From contig SWBL01000189.1 of assembly GCA_024195585.1 (NCBI GenBank), forward strand, positions 1 to 64,000: a DNA stretch of 64,000 nt, in the 5' to 3' direction. The stretch is from Aureobasidium sp. EXF-3400 (Eukaryota > Ascomycota > Dothideomycetes > Dothideales > Saccotheciaceae). The position numbers and the translations under genes are program-made. Positions 11,101-20,599 of this stretch are shown piece after piece. Position 1 is the stretch's first letter, and each line of letters begins with the position of its first letter. The notes below the pieces were generated by a model, which saw nothing but the letters and a program-made list of their open reading frames with translations, was not told the DNA's origin and did no database searches.

Positions 11101-11519
11101 TCCAGACAGGCTTTCTCCAGGCGTAGGTGGTGTTTTGAGGCAGTCGTGTCCAGTGGGTGATCAGAAACGAAGGAGATGAGACGTTGAACATCGCCGTCGT
11201 TGGAGGGCGAGAAGAACAGCAGAAGCGTGTTCAAGCGTTGTATGGGATCGAGGTTTGTAGCATCTTGAGCATCCCATTGTTTGCGCCAGCCGTCTCTTGT
11301 CTTGGAGCTGGAATTGTGACCTCTCCAAACCCTTTGGATCGTCTTAGCGGCGTTCAGCTCTTGTCGTTGTTTCTGTCGTTGTTGGCGGTCTTGGTGGGCG
11401 TTCTGTACGGCGCTCTGTGGACCGCCGAAGGGGTTGTTGGCAGCGAAGGGGTTCGCATTCTTGCCCGAGAGGTTGACCTGGCGTGGTCTGCGCGATGCTC
11501 CGGTGAATGACTGGTACAT
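8142..11519 (-). CDS. HUL5: HECT-type E3 ubiquitin ligase, HUL5/UBE3C-like
   Basis: A 1125-aa single-exon protein. It starts MYQSFTGASRRPRQVNLSG, the conserved N-terminus of fungal Hul5 homologues, which is why I use the ATG at 11519. An IQ motif (AAKTIQRVWRGH) lies near residues 56-68. The C-terminal roughly 400 residues form the HECT domain: QITFLDEFGLQEAGIDGGGV, RVVGKCLYEGILIDINFAGF, and the catalytic cysteine at about residue 1093 in ASTCINLLKLP, followed by the terminal helix and Phe near the end. Hul5 extends ubiquitin chains on proteasome-bound or misfolded cytosolic proteins. The length is slightly above yeast Hul5. All catalytic landmarks are intact. It is transcribed away from the transporter gene at 12272. 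Confidence 0.95.
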   Translation of the reverse strand: MYQSFTGASRRPRQVNLSGKNANPFAANNPFGGPQSAVQNAHQDRQQRQKQRQELNAAKTIQRVWRGHNSSSKTRDGWRKQWDAQDATNLDPIQRLNTLLLFFSPSNDGDVQRLISFVSDHPLDTTASKHHLRLEKACLEALRQPKPHRANDLLAILTFLATTIPHETATISSHYYTTLSKLDQLSLSNFQQAVAAPLSSHLPAAYQGFAAAYLTTPLEKTTLDHFAPLVDFHKLAQAISNLLPTTTLDTRRRLWLLGQFIYLKQDNVPASVYVPVVANLLSSLAEIIAPEAPALDMTNKDYDRLVLATNPARVHLNRFLRDQLSRLVDRDAISSLVPRPLATSETSMLDDTSDSQLLASYALILLRIFPLRADDIRMWLYIGPLDQAYKEDTVPAIAYFWKGMRSTSIFANIHKEPRAAVDLLRAPKSSVSAWKPPGHEAEQLKRNEEWRVILIFLELFTFVLKIMDDEEFLGAKSGTSLRDNNNALPIEDLKDLTVFLKNMGFAMYFNSQEISESFETSLEPLSTANLSRHFGGNTDVAESKPEAPPQTVSVAGTVGMSLDYVKGLVTGLLRSIYERDSRRNFLPKGHWLMTSRLDMSNFITAVVGEHERRQQLQRQADEEGEDDEPDAEFDEAEFVSMTRSQRNYQRNNRYDSRVRYLQSVAPRLEILQNMPFMIPFETRVQIFREFVRLDMMSRRGGHTDPDLWRHRIAFASMGGQESELGRHHASIRRKNEFEDAFRQFYSLGDGLKEPIQITFLDEFGLQEAGIDGGGVTKEFLTSITTEAFNPEKLLFTENSQHSLYPNPTSVEAHKEMLRQSGYPDDMEEHRESVKDLLHRYEFLGRVVGKCLYEGILIDINFAGFFLTKWALFGGRGAASKESGYRASVNDLRDLDEELYQGLMSLKHYPGDVADWGTYFAVNSTVTLPNGQSKTIEYELIPNGANTLVDRNNRLVYISRVANYRLSLQSKLQTDAFLTGLSSIIQPSWLNMFNQKELQTLVGGAASSIDIADLRANTYYNGVYQIGDDGQEHPSVQLFWQTMLELPDTERRKVLKFVTSTPRAPLLGFGSLNPRFTIRDSGDDENRFPTASTCINLLKLPRYASKEMLKEKLLYAVNSGAGFDLS

Positions 11520-12271
11520 AGCCTCTCTGCTGCCGCTTCGTCGTTGATTGAGCACGTTCGGGGATGACTAGAGGAAGACGGCGATTGCTGAATTAGTCCC
11601 AAGATACCAAATCAGTGCAGAACATTCTCGAAGCAAGAAACAGACAGTGTCGGATTTCAAGAGTGATGGCCTCCAGCTTGTCGCCGCCAAACAGTCCAAG
11701 GATTATCAATGTACAACTCAGACGTCACTTGTCATGACTCGCGACACTTTCCGGCGCCGCGTGGTATTCTCGCCGTCACCCTGTCACTCTCTACTTCCCT
11801 TTAAACAGTGCACACAACGACGATCTTCTGACAATCTAACACTCCCATCATCCAACCTCCCCGTGTTCGAGAGTATGTGACTTCCATCGTACTCCGACAA
11901 TAACACAGAGTAAGGTACACGCTGTGAAAAGGCACAGTCTCATTCGGAGACAAATGCTGTCCATAGAGACTCCATATTCTGCTTGCTTCTCAGTGGGGAC
12001 TGTCCAGTTTCCTGGTAGTATCATGCATTTCTACAGCTATACGCGTTACATACTTTTGAACACGGGGAGGAAACGGCAGTTGCACTCAAGCTCACTGTTG
12101 GTAGGCCGCTCCTTCTCGCTTCTACTTGCTCCAACATACACGCCAAGCTGTCGCATCCTCAGCTCTGCTGTATCAGCCTCAGATATGGCCTAGAAGCCGC
12201 CCTCGTGACAAGCCTATCGTTCTCATATGCCCTCACCCGTTATTCATATGACTAGGTAGCATTCCTCCGCC
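11520..12271. promoter_or_regulatory. Divergent intergenic region, HUL5 / MFS transporter
   Basis: A 752-bp shared upstream region with no supportable gene. Small frames at 11647-11880 and 11924-12193 show no family features. Promoters of both flanking genes must lie here, but I cannot place an element with confidence. Confidence 0.5.
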
Positions 12272-13879
12272 ATGGCAGACCGTACCTCATTAGATTCTAG
12301 TCTCTCTGACACTGATAATTCCGAGATGGCTCCTCTCAATCCGACAATAACAACCACTGTTGAAGACCTGGATTCACCAGCCGCTCGCCTACCCCTGAAC
12401 CATTCCAATGAACCATACAAATTATACAAGAGACGCTTCATCGGTCTTTTCGTACTGGTTATGCTCAATATCATTGTCAGTTGGGATGTGTGTTGACCCC
12501 CGCTCAGCTTTCCATGTACTGCGCTGATAACCATAACCCGCAGTGGTTGACCTTTTCGGCCGTATCCAGCACTGCTGCCCAATTCTTCGAAGTATCTGAA
12601 AGTGCTATCAATTGGCTCAGCACCGGTTTTCTTTTTGCCTTCATTGTCGCATCTCCGTATGCCTTTTTAACATTTCAACGAGTTATTAGACGCTGCGACT
12701 AACATCCTGCCCGCAGGTTCACTATTTGGGCTCTGCACAGAGGCCCCAAGACTTCTATCGTTATCTCTGCCCTTCTGCTGTTCCTAGGCAATTGGATCCG
12801 GTATGCTGGATCCCGTGCTGGCTTTCATGGCAACTTCCCACTTGTGATCGTTGGCCAAATTCTCATAGGCTTTGCACAACCTTTCGTTCTGGCCGCTCCA
12901 ACTCGCTACAGTGATCTTTGGTTTCCTGAGACGGGCCTTTTTGGTCGTGTCTCCGCCACAGCTATAGCCTCGCTGGCCAATCCTCTTGGAGGTGCTATCG
13001 GTCAAATCGTTGGTCCTGCTTGGGCGAACAGCCCCGAAGATGTACCAGACATGGTTCTTTACACAGCGGTTGTCGTAAGTTCATCAACGTTCGTGCTTGT
13101 TCGAAATTTCTGACATGTCTCAGTCCTGCGTAGCATGCTTGCCCGCTTTCATCGTCCCTGCAAAACCACCGACACCTCCTTCCCCGACTGGAGACATCAA
13201 GAAGCTTGACATAACTCGCTCGATCAAGCTGCTGAAAAGCAACAAGGCTTTTATTCTGGTCTTCATAGCTTTCGGAGTTTACGTCGGCTTCTTCAACGCT
13301 GTGTCAAGTCTGATCAACCAGATATTCGAACCATATGGATTTACTGAAGAAGACGCTGGCATAGCAGGTGCGATTTTGATTTTTGTTGGTCTGGGAGCTT
13401 CAGCAGCCGTCTCGACAATCGTGGATCGCACGAAACAGTACCTCCTGACAATAAAATTGCTAGTCCCATTGATAGCGATCGGCTACGTGGTGCTCATCTT
13501 CATGCCCGAAACACACACAACAGCAGGGCCATATGCCATTTGCGCGATACTGGGAGCAGCTTCGTTCTCTCTGCTGCCCTGTGCACTCGAGTATCTGGTC
13601 GAGATCACGCATCCCGCCAGCCCAGAAGTCAGCAGCACGATATGTTGGGCAGGAGGCCAGTTGCTTGGTGCCATCTTCATTATCGTCATGGATGCATTGA
13701 AAGGTGGTCTTGCTGGCCAGCCCAAGGATTCTATGAAGAGAGGGCTTATATTCGAGGCTGTGATCAGCTGCTTGGCTGTTCCTTGTGTGTTTGCCCTGAG
13801 CTTCTTGAGCAGAGATAGTATTGGCTTGAGCCGTCGTGCTGCTGAGAATGCTGTAGATGGCTCAGCTGAGGACAGCTAA
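12272..13879 (+). CDS. Major facilitator superfamily transporter, FLVCR/SLC49-like
   Basis: Four exons: 12272-12487, 12544-12656, 12717-13074 and 13124-13879. The introns are 56, 60 and 49 bp, and phases agree. The product is 480 aa. The ATG at 12272 has an ideal context (CCGCCATGG). After a Ser/Thr-rich cytosolic tail come about 12 hydrophobic segments beginning RRFIGLFVLVMLNIIVSWDW. Features of the FLVCR/MFSD7 branch include AAQFFEVSESAINWLST after helix 1, then GQILIGFAQPFVLAAPTRYS, and WFPETGLFGRVSATAIASLA with the following NPLGGAIGQIVGP. Relatives carry heme, choline or related substrates; the substrate here is unknown. The central loop holds KPPTPPSPTGD. It is an integral membrane protein, probably of the plasma membrane. 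Confidence 0.85.
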
Positions 13880-14063
13880 GAACCTATGTCACTATCTCGA
13901 AAATCCAGAAAACTTGCGAAAGCTTCATGACAGCGGACCTTGAACGTCGTGTTCAAGCATCAGGCCACTGGTTGCGCCTCGTCTGTCTCTCATGATGGAC
14001 TATAATCGTCAAGATAGAGTATCATTCGTTACCAACTCAATTTGCACTCATGAGCAGCCCGAC

Positions 14064-14295
14064 TACCTCCTCCCCGCGTGCTAAAGACAATCACAGTGTA
14101 TCTGTGGAAATGCATAGTACTTTTGAGAAGAATGTGGCTTCCGCAGAGAGAAGCCCCTTACAGGCTCTCTCAATGGCCATCGTTGCATTCTAACTGCAAC
14201 TATGCATTTCAATAGTTCATAATAACCCTTGTACTTTGAGATGGAGATAGAGTCGATTGGCAAAATAGTGACTGGCTTTAGCAACACGCAGAGGC
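14064..14295 (+). repeat. Dispersed diverged repeat, copy B
   Basis: The second copy of the element at 3386-3600, in the same orientation, about 230 bp. It lies directly downstream of the stop codon of the damaged aminotransferase gene (14338-15354, minus strand). Landmarks in common are TCTCAATGGCCA, TATGCATTTCA, TAATAACCCTTGTAC and GGCAAAATAGTGACTG (GCAAAATTTGTGACTG in copy A). Confidence 0.65.
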
Positions 14296-14337
14296 AACCA
14301 AATCTTGCATACATGAGCCACCCATCCACCTCTAGAA

Positions 14338-15354
14338 TCACTCTGATTTAACCTTCTTCACTCCAATCGCATTAAACAATCTCTTAAGCCCTTCTTCCAT
14401 TATATCATCTTCCTGTGCGAATATGATCCGAAACCAGCCTGCTTGGTCTGCTTGCAACAATGAGCCTTTTGTGATGTAAACACCGTTGTGTTCCATTCTT
14501 GCCGCGAGTGTGTCTTCGGCTGCCCGTTCGTCTTTGTAGGCTGGAATGTCTAGGAAGGGGTGGAAGTTTGCCTGTTGTTTGGTTAGCTAATCTATCTCTT
14601 GTTTCGTAACTTGGACCAGAAAATGAAGAAGGGAGAGAAGGGGAGGGTTGTTGAATGTCTACTCACCCAGAGGAAAAACCCAGCATTAGATCCAGCAGAG
14701 TACTCTATCTCATAGTCGTCTAGGATGTGCGTGCATCTCTCATATCTCTCTTTCAAGACTTTTTTGCTCTTAACCAGAAACCCTGTTTTCCAGTCTTCGT
14801 CTCCTAACATCTGTGTTGCGAAGAATTGAGATAAAGGACCACTCCAACTAAACTGCGAAACTGCTGTTACAGCGTCCATCAACGCTTTGTTGCGTGAGTA
14901 AAGACACCCTAGTCGTAATCCCCCAGCTGCAAAATCTTTACTCATACCATAAACGACGTGTAAATACTCTGGAAAAATGTAAAAATGTAAGAGCTACTAT
15001 CGGAAGAAAGAACAGAAGTAAACGGCGTCAAAGAAGAAGAAGAAGAGTCAAAAACAGAAAGTGCTTGCTTCCCCATGGACCTTCGCCGTAGGTAAATGTG
15101 CGGGGATTTGTGCGGATTTTGGTGTTGGCGAAGTCGGAGACGTCTTTGGTCATGATGTGCTGGGGATACTGGTTAGGAGAGGTGAGGGATGGGTAGAGAG
15201 AGTGCTGCCTCACGTTCTCGGCAGTGCCCATGTCGACGATGCCATTGGGATTGTCCTGTGGGTGGTAGATGTTGGAGAGGAGTGGCTGGAGGCGAGCTCT
15301 CAAGCTGATTTGAGCCATAGCTCTCCCTCGTCCTGAAAGTGTAGCTTCCGACAT
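14338..15354 (-). pseudogene. PLP aminotransferase (ACC-synthase family) with internal deletion
   Basis: Fold-type I aminotransferase related to fungal 1-aminocyclopropane-1-carboxylate synthase-like proteins. The N-terminus is good: MSEATLSGRGRAMAQ, then NPNGIVDMGTAEN and TFTYGEGPWGSKHF. The frame then runs into T/C-rich sequence and a stop. It resumes at about 14968 with LHVVYGMSKDFAAGGLRLG, which holds the PLP lysine, and continues through SNAGFFLW, a normal 95-bp intron (14572-14666) and an intact final exon (14571-14338, ending GVKKVKSE). Roughly 130 residues are absent, including the NP-x-NP-LG and SDE-x-Y segments that contact PLP. Only about 90 bp of low-complexity sequence lies at the junction. 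A catalytic product is very unlikely. The flanking exons are little decayed, so the loss may be recent, or an assembly gap collapse. Confidence 0.75.
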
Positions 15355-16088
15355 GGTTCAAGGAGATAGGGTTGCCTGAGGGAGTAAACAGGGAGGAATT
15401 CGAACAAGACGCGATCTAGAAGAAATATACGAAAAACATGGCAGTGGTATGGTTTGTGTATTGAGCAGAGATAGGGTGAGGTATGTTGATACTGTGTTTT
15501 GGAGAAGATAATATGAAGTTGACCACAGGATGTGTCCAGAGAAGAGAAGGATATATACACCTACTCTGCGCCCTTGGATTGGCAGCTGCCTAACGAGCCG
15601 TAGATAACAACTTTACCACGATCGAATTGTATAGTCATACAGAAGTCAATGGCGTGCAGTAAGAAAAGCTGATTCGCCTACCTTCCAGCTCTGAACAGTA
15701 TTGGTGGGAGATATGATCCGTGACAGGCAGAAGGATAAATTGGAGAAAGGTGGACAGAAAGAGGCAGGAGCGCGTCATAAGGCGGTGAGGTAGGAGCAAG
15801 CCGAGTCAGGGCGCGCCATCGGCGCTTCAGACACCGACGCTACTCGCGAAGGCGGAGACAAGAGCATGAGCAGTGCAGGAGCAGCAGCCAAAGCAATTCC
15901 CATCTGTGCCAGTCCCAGTTCTGCCCCTCTACTCTATCGTAGATCAGAGTCGTTTCGCCCAAGTACACTCCTGCCATGCCGAAGCACGCTGTTCGATCCT
16001 CGTCTTAACCCTCCCGACGACTGCTTTTTTCTGCCACCCCGTCTCTTGTCTCTTTGACCTGTCGCACCGCACCCTCTACGCAACCGCC
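15355..16088. promoter_or_regulatory. Divergent intergenic region
   Basis: Upstream sequence shared by the aminotransferase remnant and the ING/PHD gene. An open frame continues upstream of 16089 to a GTG at 15873, but it has no ATG. I treat it as leader. A TATATA stretch lies at 15551-15556. No gene is supported here. Confidence 0.5.
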
Positions 16089-18496
16089 ATGCCGCCGACC
16101 TCGTCTGTCAGAAAGGCCTCGGTAGCCACCACCGACACAAACTCTGGCCGTCGCCAGTCTGCTCGCCAACCGCGAACATCTACCTCGAGACCAATCAACT
16201 ACTATGCCCGCACCTTCGGCCAGCTCGACAACAATCATGACCAACAAGATCCCGACCCGCCAGGCTTCTTTCCGGCCGTTCAGTATTTCGCTGACTCAAT
16301 CGCTGCCCTTCCGCGAGAGGTCCAGCGTCATATTACGCTGATGAAAGAGGTCGAGGCCAAGGTCTACGGTCCCACAGAGGCCTTGAAGTTTCTAACCTCC
16401 AGCATCCTGAACAAGCCCGCCCCTCTATCTCGCAACCAACCCTCCTCTCCACGCCTGCTATCCTTCACCGCCCCTCCCAGCGCCACAGCAAGTCTGGCTG
16501 GCTCTGTCGTCAACGGGAATCAGCCTCTCACCTTCGACCAGCGCGTTCAAGACGACCTCGAGTCGCAACAAGACGAACAAGCCGATCATGCAAGGCGCTC
16601 CGAGTTTCAATCCCTTCGTCATGTCATCGGTAACATGATCACCAACCTTGACGAGAAGAACGTCGTCATGGCAGAAGCCAACCGCGCACTCGCCCAACAA
16701 CTCGCTCGTCTCGACAGCGTCATGCCCCACATCGAGAATGAGATCAGCGAAGAGTCGCGTCTAGGTAGTCTTACACACTGGGCCTACCAGGACAATCGCA
16801 CCAAGAAACAGACTACAACCTCACAAAGCGAGCGCAACAGAAGAGACGTCGCTGCCACAAGCAGTCTTGCCGCCGCGGCAGCAGCTGTCCACGACCAAGA
16901 CATCGCCGCAGCAAGAGGAGAAGCAAGACGCGAAACCAAGAAGACAAACCGTGCTCAAGCCATGGACTCAGACTTTGACGACCGTCCGACAAAGAGGGCG
17001 CAAACCGGAAAGTCGCGAAAGAATGCCGACGCCGAGCCAAAAGGCAGTGGGTTGGGAATCGCTAATGGCATAGCTACCGCGGCTACGACAAAGAGAAGAA
17101 AGGTGGAGAAGGCTCCTACTGGTGGTGCACCAGCTATGGAGCGTTCGGCAAGCGGCATGAGCACTGTGACCAAAGCTGCAAGAGGTGCTGGCAACACAAC
17201 ACCAAGATCGACGCCAGCAGTCGAGACAACGAAAAAGAAAGGAAAACCAGGCCCTGCTCCTGGTACCGGAGCCGGAAAGAAGAGGTATACAAGGTACAGA
17301 TTCCTACAATGCGTATACCAGCTAACGCGATTGACAGAAACACGGCCCTCAACCAAATCACAAACTCACCAAGATTACCCAACTCCTCACCTGTACTTGG
17401 TAATGCACAACTACAACCCGAAACCATTCCCAGACCTACTTCCTCCCGCATGCGGCAAAACTCGAATTCGAACTCGACGTCGAATCTACAGCACTCGCTG
17501 CTTCCAGAAAAAGAAGTCAGCCGTCCAGCATCGGCCGCCGACAACAAATCTGTCAATGGCAGTACCAATGGACTTGTCGAGCCAGTTCCACCTTCGATCG
17601 CGTCAAGCAAGGAGGCCAAGGAGAGCGTGGAAGAGGTGCTGGAAGACACGATGAACGTTGACAAGGCCGAGAGCACTGGTCAGAAACACAGACCAGAACC
17701 TCTGAAGAACGAAGATGTGACCATGGAGGATGTCAGTACGGATGTTCGACCAAGACGCGGATCGATAACTTCAACTCCCCGCACAGAGGCGTTCCCTGAT
17801 GTGAGTGTGTCACGAACTAGGGGTAGACACCTTCACAACGGACGCTCTCGTGGTAGCAACACGCCAGACCATTCGACATCGGCACAGGATAGAAAAAGCC
17901 GAGGCAGACGCAAGAGTGGCAGTGGAGCACACATTCTCAAACAAATCGCCAGCTTCAATCGCAGCCCAGATGCAGGCAGGCGTCGCGACGAGAGTAAGGA
18001 TTCAGAGATTTCAGAAGATGACGGACATGGAAGATCGTCTCGAAGAAGCCAGCCTCCTCGTGTCACTACTGTGTCGAGAAACAGACGCGATCGTGGCAAT
18101 GGATCACGAGGAACGACTACATCTCGACGAACAGAAGCATCGCAAGAAGCGGACGACGAGCCAGCTGAAGTCGAGATGGAAGGCGAAGGTGAAGAGGCGG
18201 GACAAGTGGCAGATGAGGATGAAGGTGAAGAAGGCGAAGATGGCGACGAGCCCAAATACTGCTACTGTGGGCAAGGCAGCTTCGGCGAGATGATTGCATG
18301 CGACAATGACGACTGCCCGATGGAATGGTTCCATCTTGGATGTACAGGACTGCGAGCAGTACCAGGTGATAATGGTGAGTGCGGTGGTTCTTCTCTGGTG
18401 ATGGCTTTACTGACACTTTCAACAGTCAAATGGTTCTGCGACGTGTGCAAGGAACCCAAGGGCAAAAAGGCCAAAATGATGGCTGCCAGACATTGA
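16089..18496 (+). CDS. ING-family PHD-finger chromatin protein
   Basis: Exons 16089-17284, 17338-18374 and 18426-18496 (introns 53 and 51 bp, phases 2 and 1) encode 767 aa. After a basic N-terminus, residues about 50-100 ([20 protein letters not shown] then [16 protein letters not shown]) match the ING N-terminal helical domain, with a further coiled segment near residue 180. A long disordered Lys/Arg/Ser-rich and acidic middle follows. The C-terminus is a PHD finger: [18 protein letters not shown], then [13 protein letters not shown] and [14 protein letters not shown], with all C4HC3 ligands present. ING PHD fingers read H3K4me3 and recruit histone acetyltransferase or deacetylase complexes (NuA4, Rpd3L). 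Which complex applies here cannot be told from sequence. The short last exon completes the PHD finger. Confidence 0.9.
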
Positions 18497-18855
18497 TGGG
18501 CATGACGAAGATGATTTTTCTTGGGAACATGGCGTTTGTAGAAGGCATTGCATGGACAAGAGACATTGGATTGTGTGAGGGCATGATGTGAGTAGGACTA
18601 CGGCAGTACAGAAGTAGAAATGAAATGTATATGGCCGACGAAGGCCTCTTCTTCCCAGATGTTTATGGTCGAAGGCGGTGAGAGCGAGGCAGTGGAGCTG
18701 TCGGCAGGTACGGGAGCATGACGCGTGCCTTCCGGGGCTTGGGCTTGGCCTTGGTCGGCGGCTGTGGACACCAACTGCATCTCGCGGGGTCTTGGATGCT
18801 TCAAGGAGTCGACCAGCTAGTCAACTCCAGCTCTCACTCAAACAAGTCTCTCAAC

Positions 18856-20320
18856 ATGGCTGATGTGCCCATTGGTATGCGCGCATCTACCCTTCGTGCA
18901 GCTCCTTCAATGCGCTAACATGGACCAAAGTGCTCGATGGCGGAACTGGTTTCCTCAAGGCTGGTTACGCCGGCCAGGTACGCCAACTACCAATACACGT
19001 CCATATACCGCTTGATCCATACTAAAACGCCGACGCTATACAGAACTTCCCCGAGCAACAGTACCCCTCCATCGTCGGTCGCCCAATTCTCCGTACCGAA
19101 GAGCAGACTGGCCTAGATGTCCAGCTCAAGGACATCATGTGCGGTGACGAGGCCGCTGCTGCCAGATCCATGCTCCAGATCACCTATCCCGTACGCCACA
19201 TCCGACACTACCCTCGACATGCCTATACATACTAACGCGACGCCATGCAGATGGAGAACGGTATCGTCAAGCGCTGGGACGACATGCAACATCTCTGGGA
19301 CTACACCTTCTTCGAGAAGATGAAGGTTGACCCTACCGGCCGCAAGATCCTCCTCACCGAACCGCCAATGAACCCCTTGAAGAACCGCGAGATGATGGCT
19401 GAAGTCATGTTCGAACGCTACAACTTTGGTGGTGTCTATGTCGCCATTCAAGCCGTGCTCGCCCTCTACGCCCAGGGTCTGTCCTCTGGTGTTGTTGTAG
19501 ACAGCGGTGATGGTGTTACCCATATCGTTCCTGTTTACGAAAGTACCGTCCTCAACCACCTCACCCGCAGACTCGATGTTGCGGGAAGAGATGTCACGCG
19601 CAACCTCATCTCCCTCCTTACCCGCCGTGGTTACGCCCTCAACAGAACCGCCGATTTCGAGACTGTTCGTGCCATCAAGGAGAAGCTCTGTTATGTTTCC
19701 TATGACCTCGCTCTCGATAAGCAACTTAGCGAAGACACCACTGTTCTTGTCGAGTCCTACACTCTCCCCGATGGTCGCGTCATTCGCGTTGGTTCCGAAC
19801 GCTTCGAAGCTCCTGAATGTCTGTTCCAACCTCACCTCGTCGATGTCGAACAACCTGGTATCGCCGAGTTCCTCTTCAACACCATTCAAGCCGCCGATGT
19901 CGATGTCAGATCAAGTCTGTACAAGGCCATTGTCTTGTCTGGTGGTAGCAGCATGTACCCTGGTCTTCCCAGCAGATTGGAAAAGGAACTCAAGCAGCTT
20001 TGGCTCCACAAGGTCTTGCAAGGCAACCCAGAGAGATTGAGCGTGAGTGATATTCAGTCCCTACTTGACAATCACACGGCTAATGATCACTCTACAGAAA
20101 TTCAAGGTCAGGATAGAAGATCCGCCGAGAAGAAGGCATATGGTCTTCTTGGGAGGTGCAGTCCTCGCAAACATTGTAAGTCTCGGAGTATCTGCATAGA
20201 GTAAGAGCACGAATACTGACAAGTGACATCTAGATGGCCGACAAGGAGAGCATGTGGATATCCAAGCAAGAGTGGCAAGAACAAGGTGCTCGCGCCCTGG
20301 ACAAGCTGGGCGCTCGATGA
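18856..20320 (+). CDS. ARP2: Actin-related protein 2 (Arp2/3 complex)
   Basis: Six exons: 18856-18874, 18931-18977, 19044-19190, 19251-20042, 20098-20175 and 20234-20320. All phases fit and give 389 aa, the usual Arp2 length. The first exon is only 19 bp. Diagnostic sequences are [20 protein letters not shown], then [18 protein letters not shown], then [18 protein letters not shown] and [20 protein letters not shown]. The C-terminus is intact ([20 protein letters not shown]). Arp2 pairs with Arp3 to nucleate branched actin at endocytic patches. It ends 280 bp from the stop of the convergent gene at 20600. Confidence 0.96.
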
Positions 20321-20599
20321 GCAAGTCATCATTCATACAACTAACGAAATCCCCCCAAATGCAAATACCAAATCAGAAAATCTCTGTATTATTCTCTCAA
20401 GAGACGTGTTATGTGCCCAAGTGATTCTTTGACGTGACTCAAGTCATCGGTAAAATGATCATGAGAATACATGTTAGTTGTAGGCCGAGGACGGGCGCTC
20501 ATCCTCGTCAAGGGACTTGGTAAAACATGCGTATGATATCTTGAATAGGTTGTAATGTTCATGACGAGCCGGCACCACGTCCAAATGCCTCTCTCTACG

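Noticed and set aside
15873..16088. N-terminal extension of the ING/PHD frame
   Set aside because: The frame is open but starts with GTG only. The first ATG with a good context (CCGCCATGC) is at 16089 and directly precedes the conserved region.
17134..17676. Ser/Leu-rich 180-aa antisense frame
   Set aside because: It is opposite the low-complexity region of the ING gene, and the composition follows from Lys/Ser-rich codons on the other strand.
19113..19889. 258-aa open frame antisense to ARP2
   Set aside because: It lies fully opposite a strongly conserved ARP2 exon. Its composition is that of a reverse-complement shadow of codon-biased sequence.
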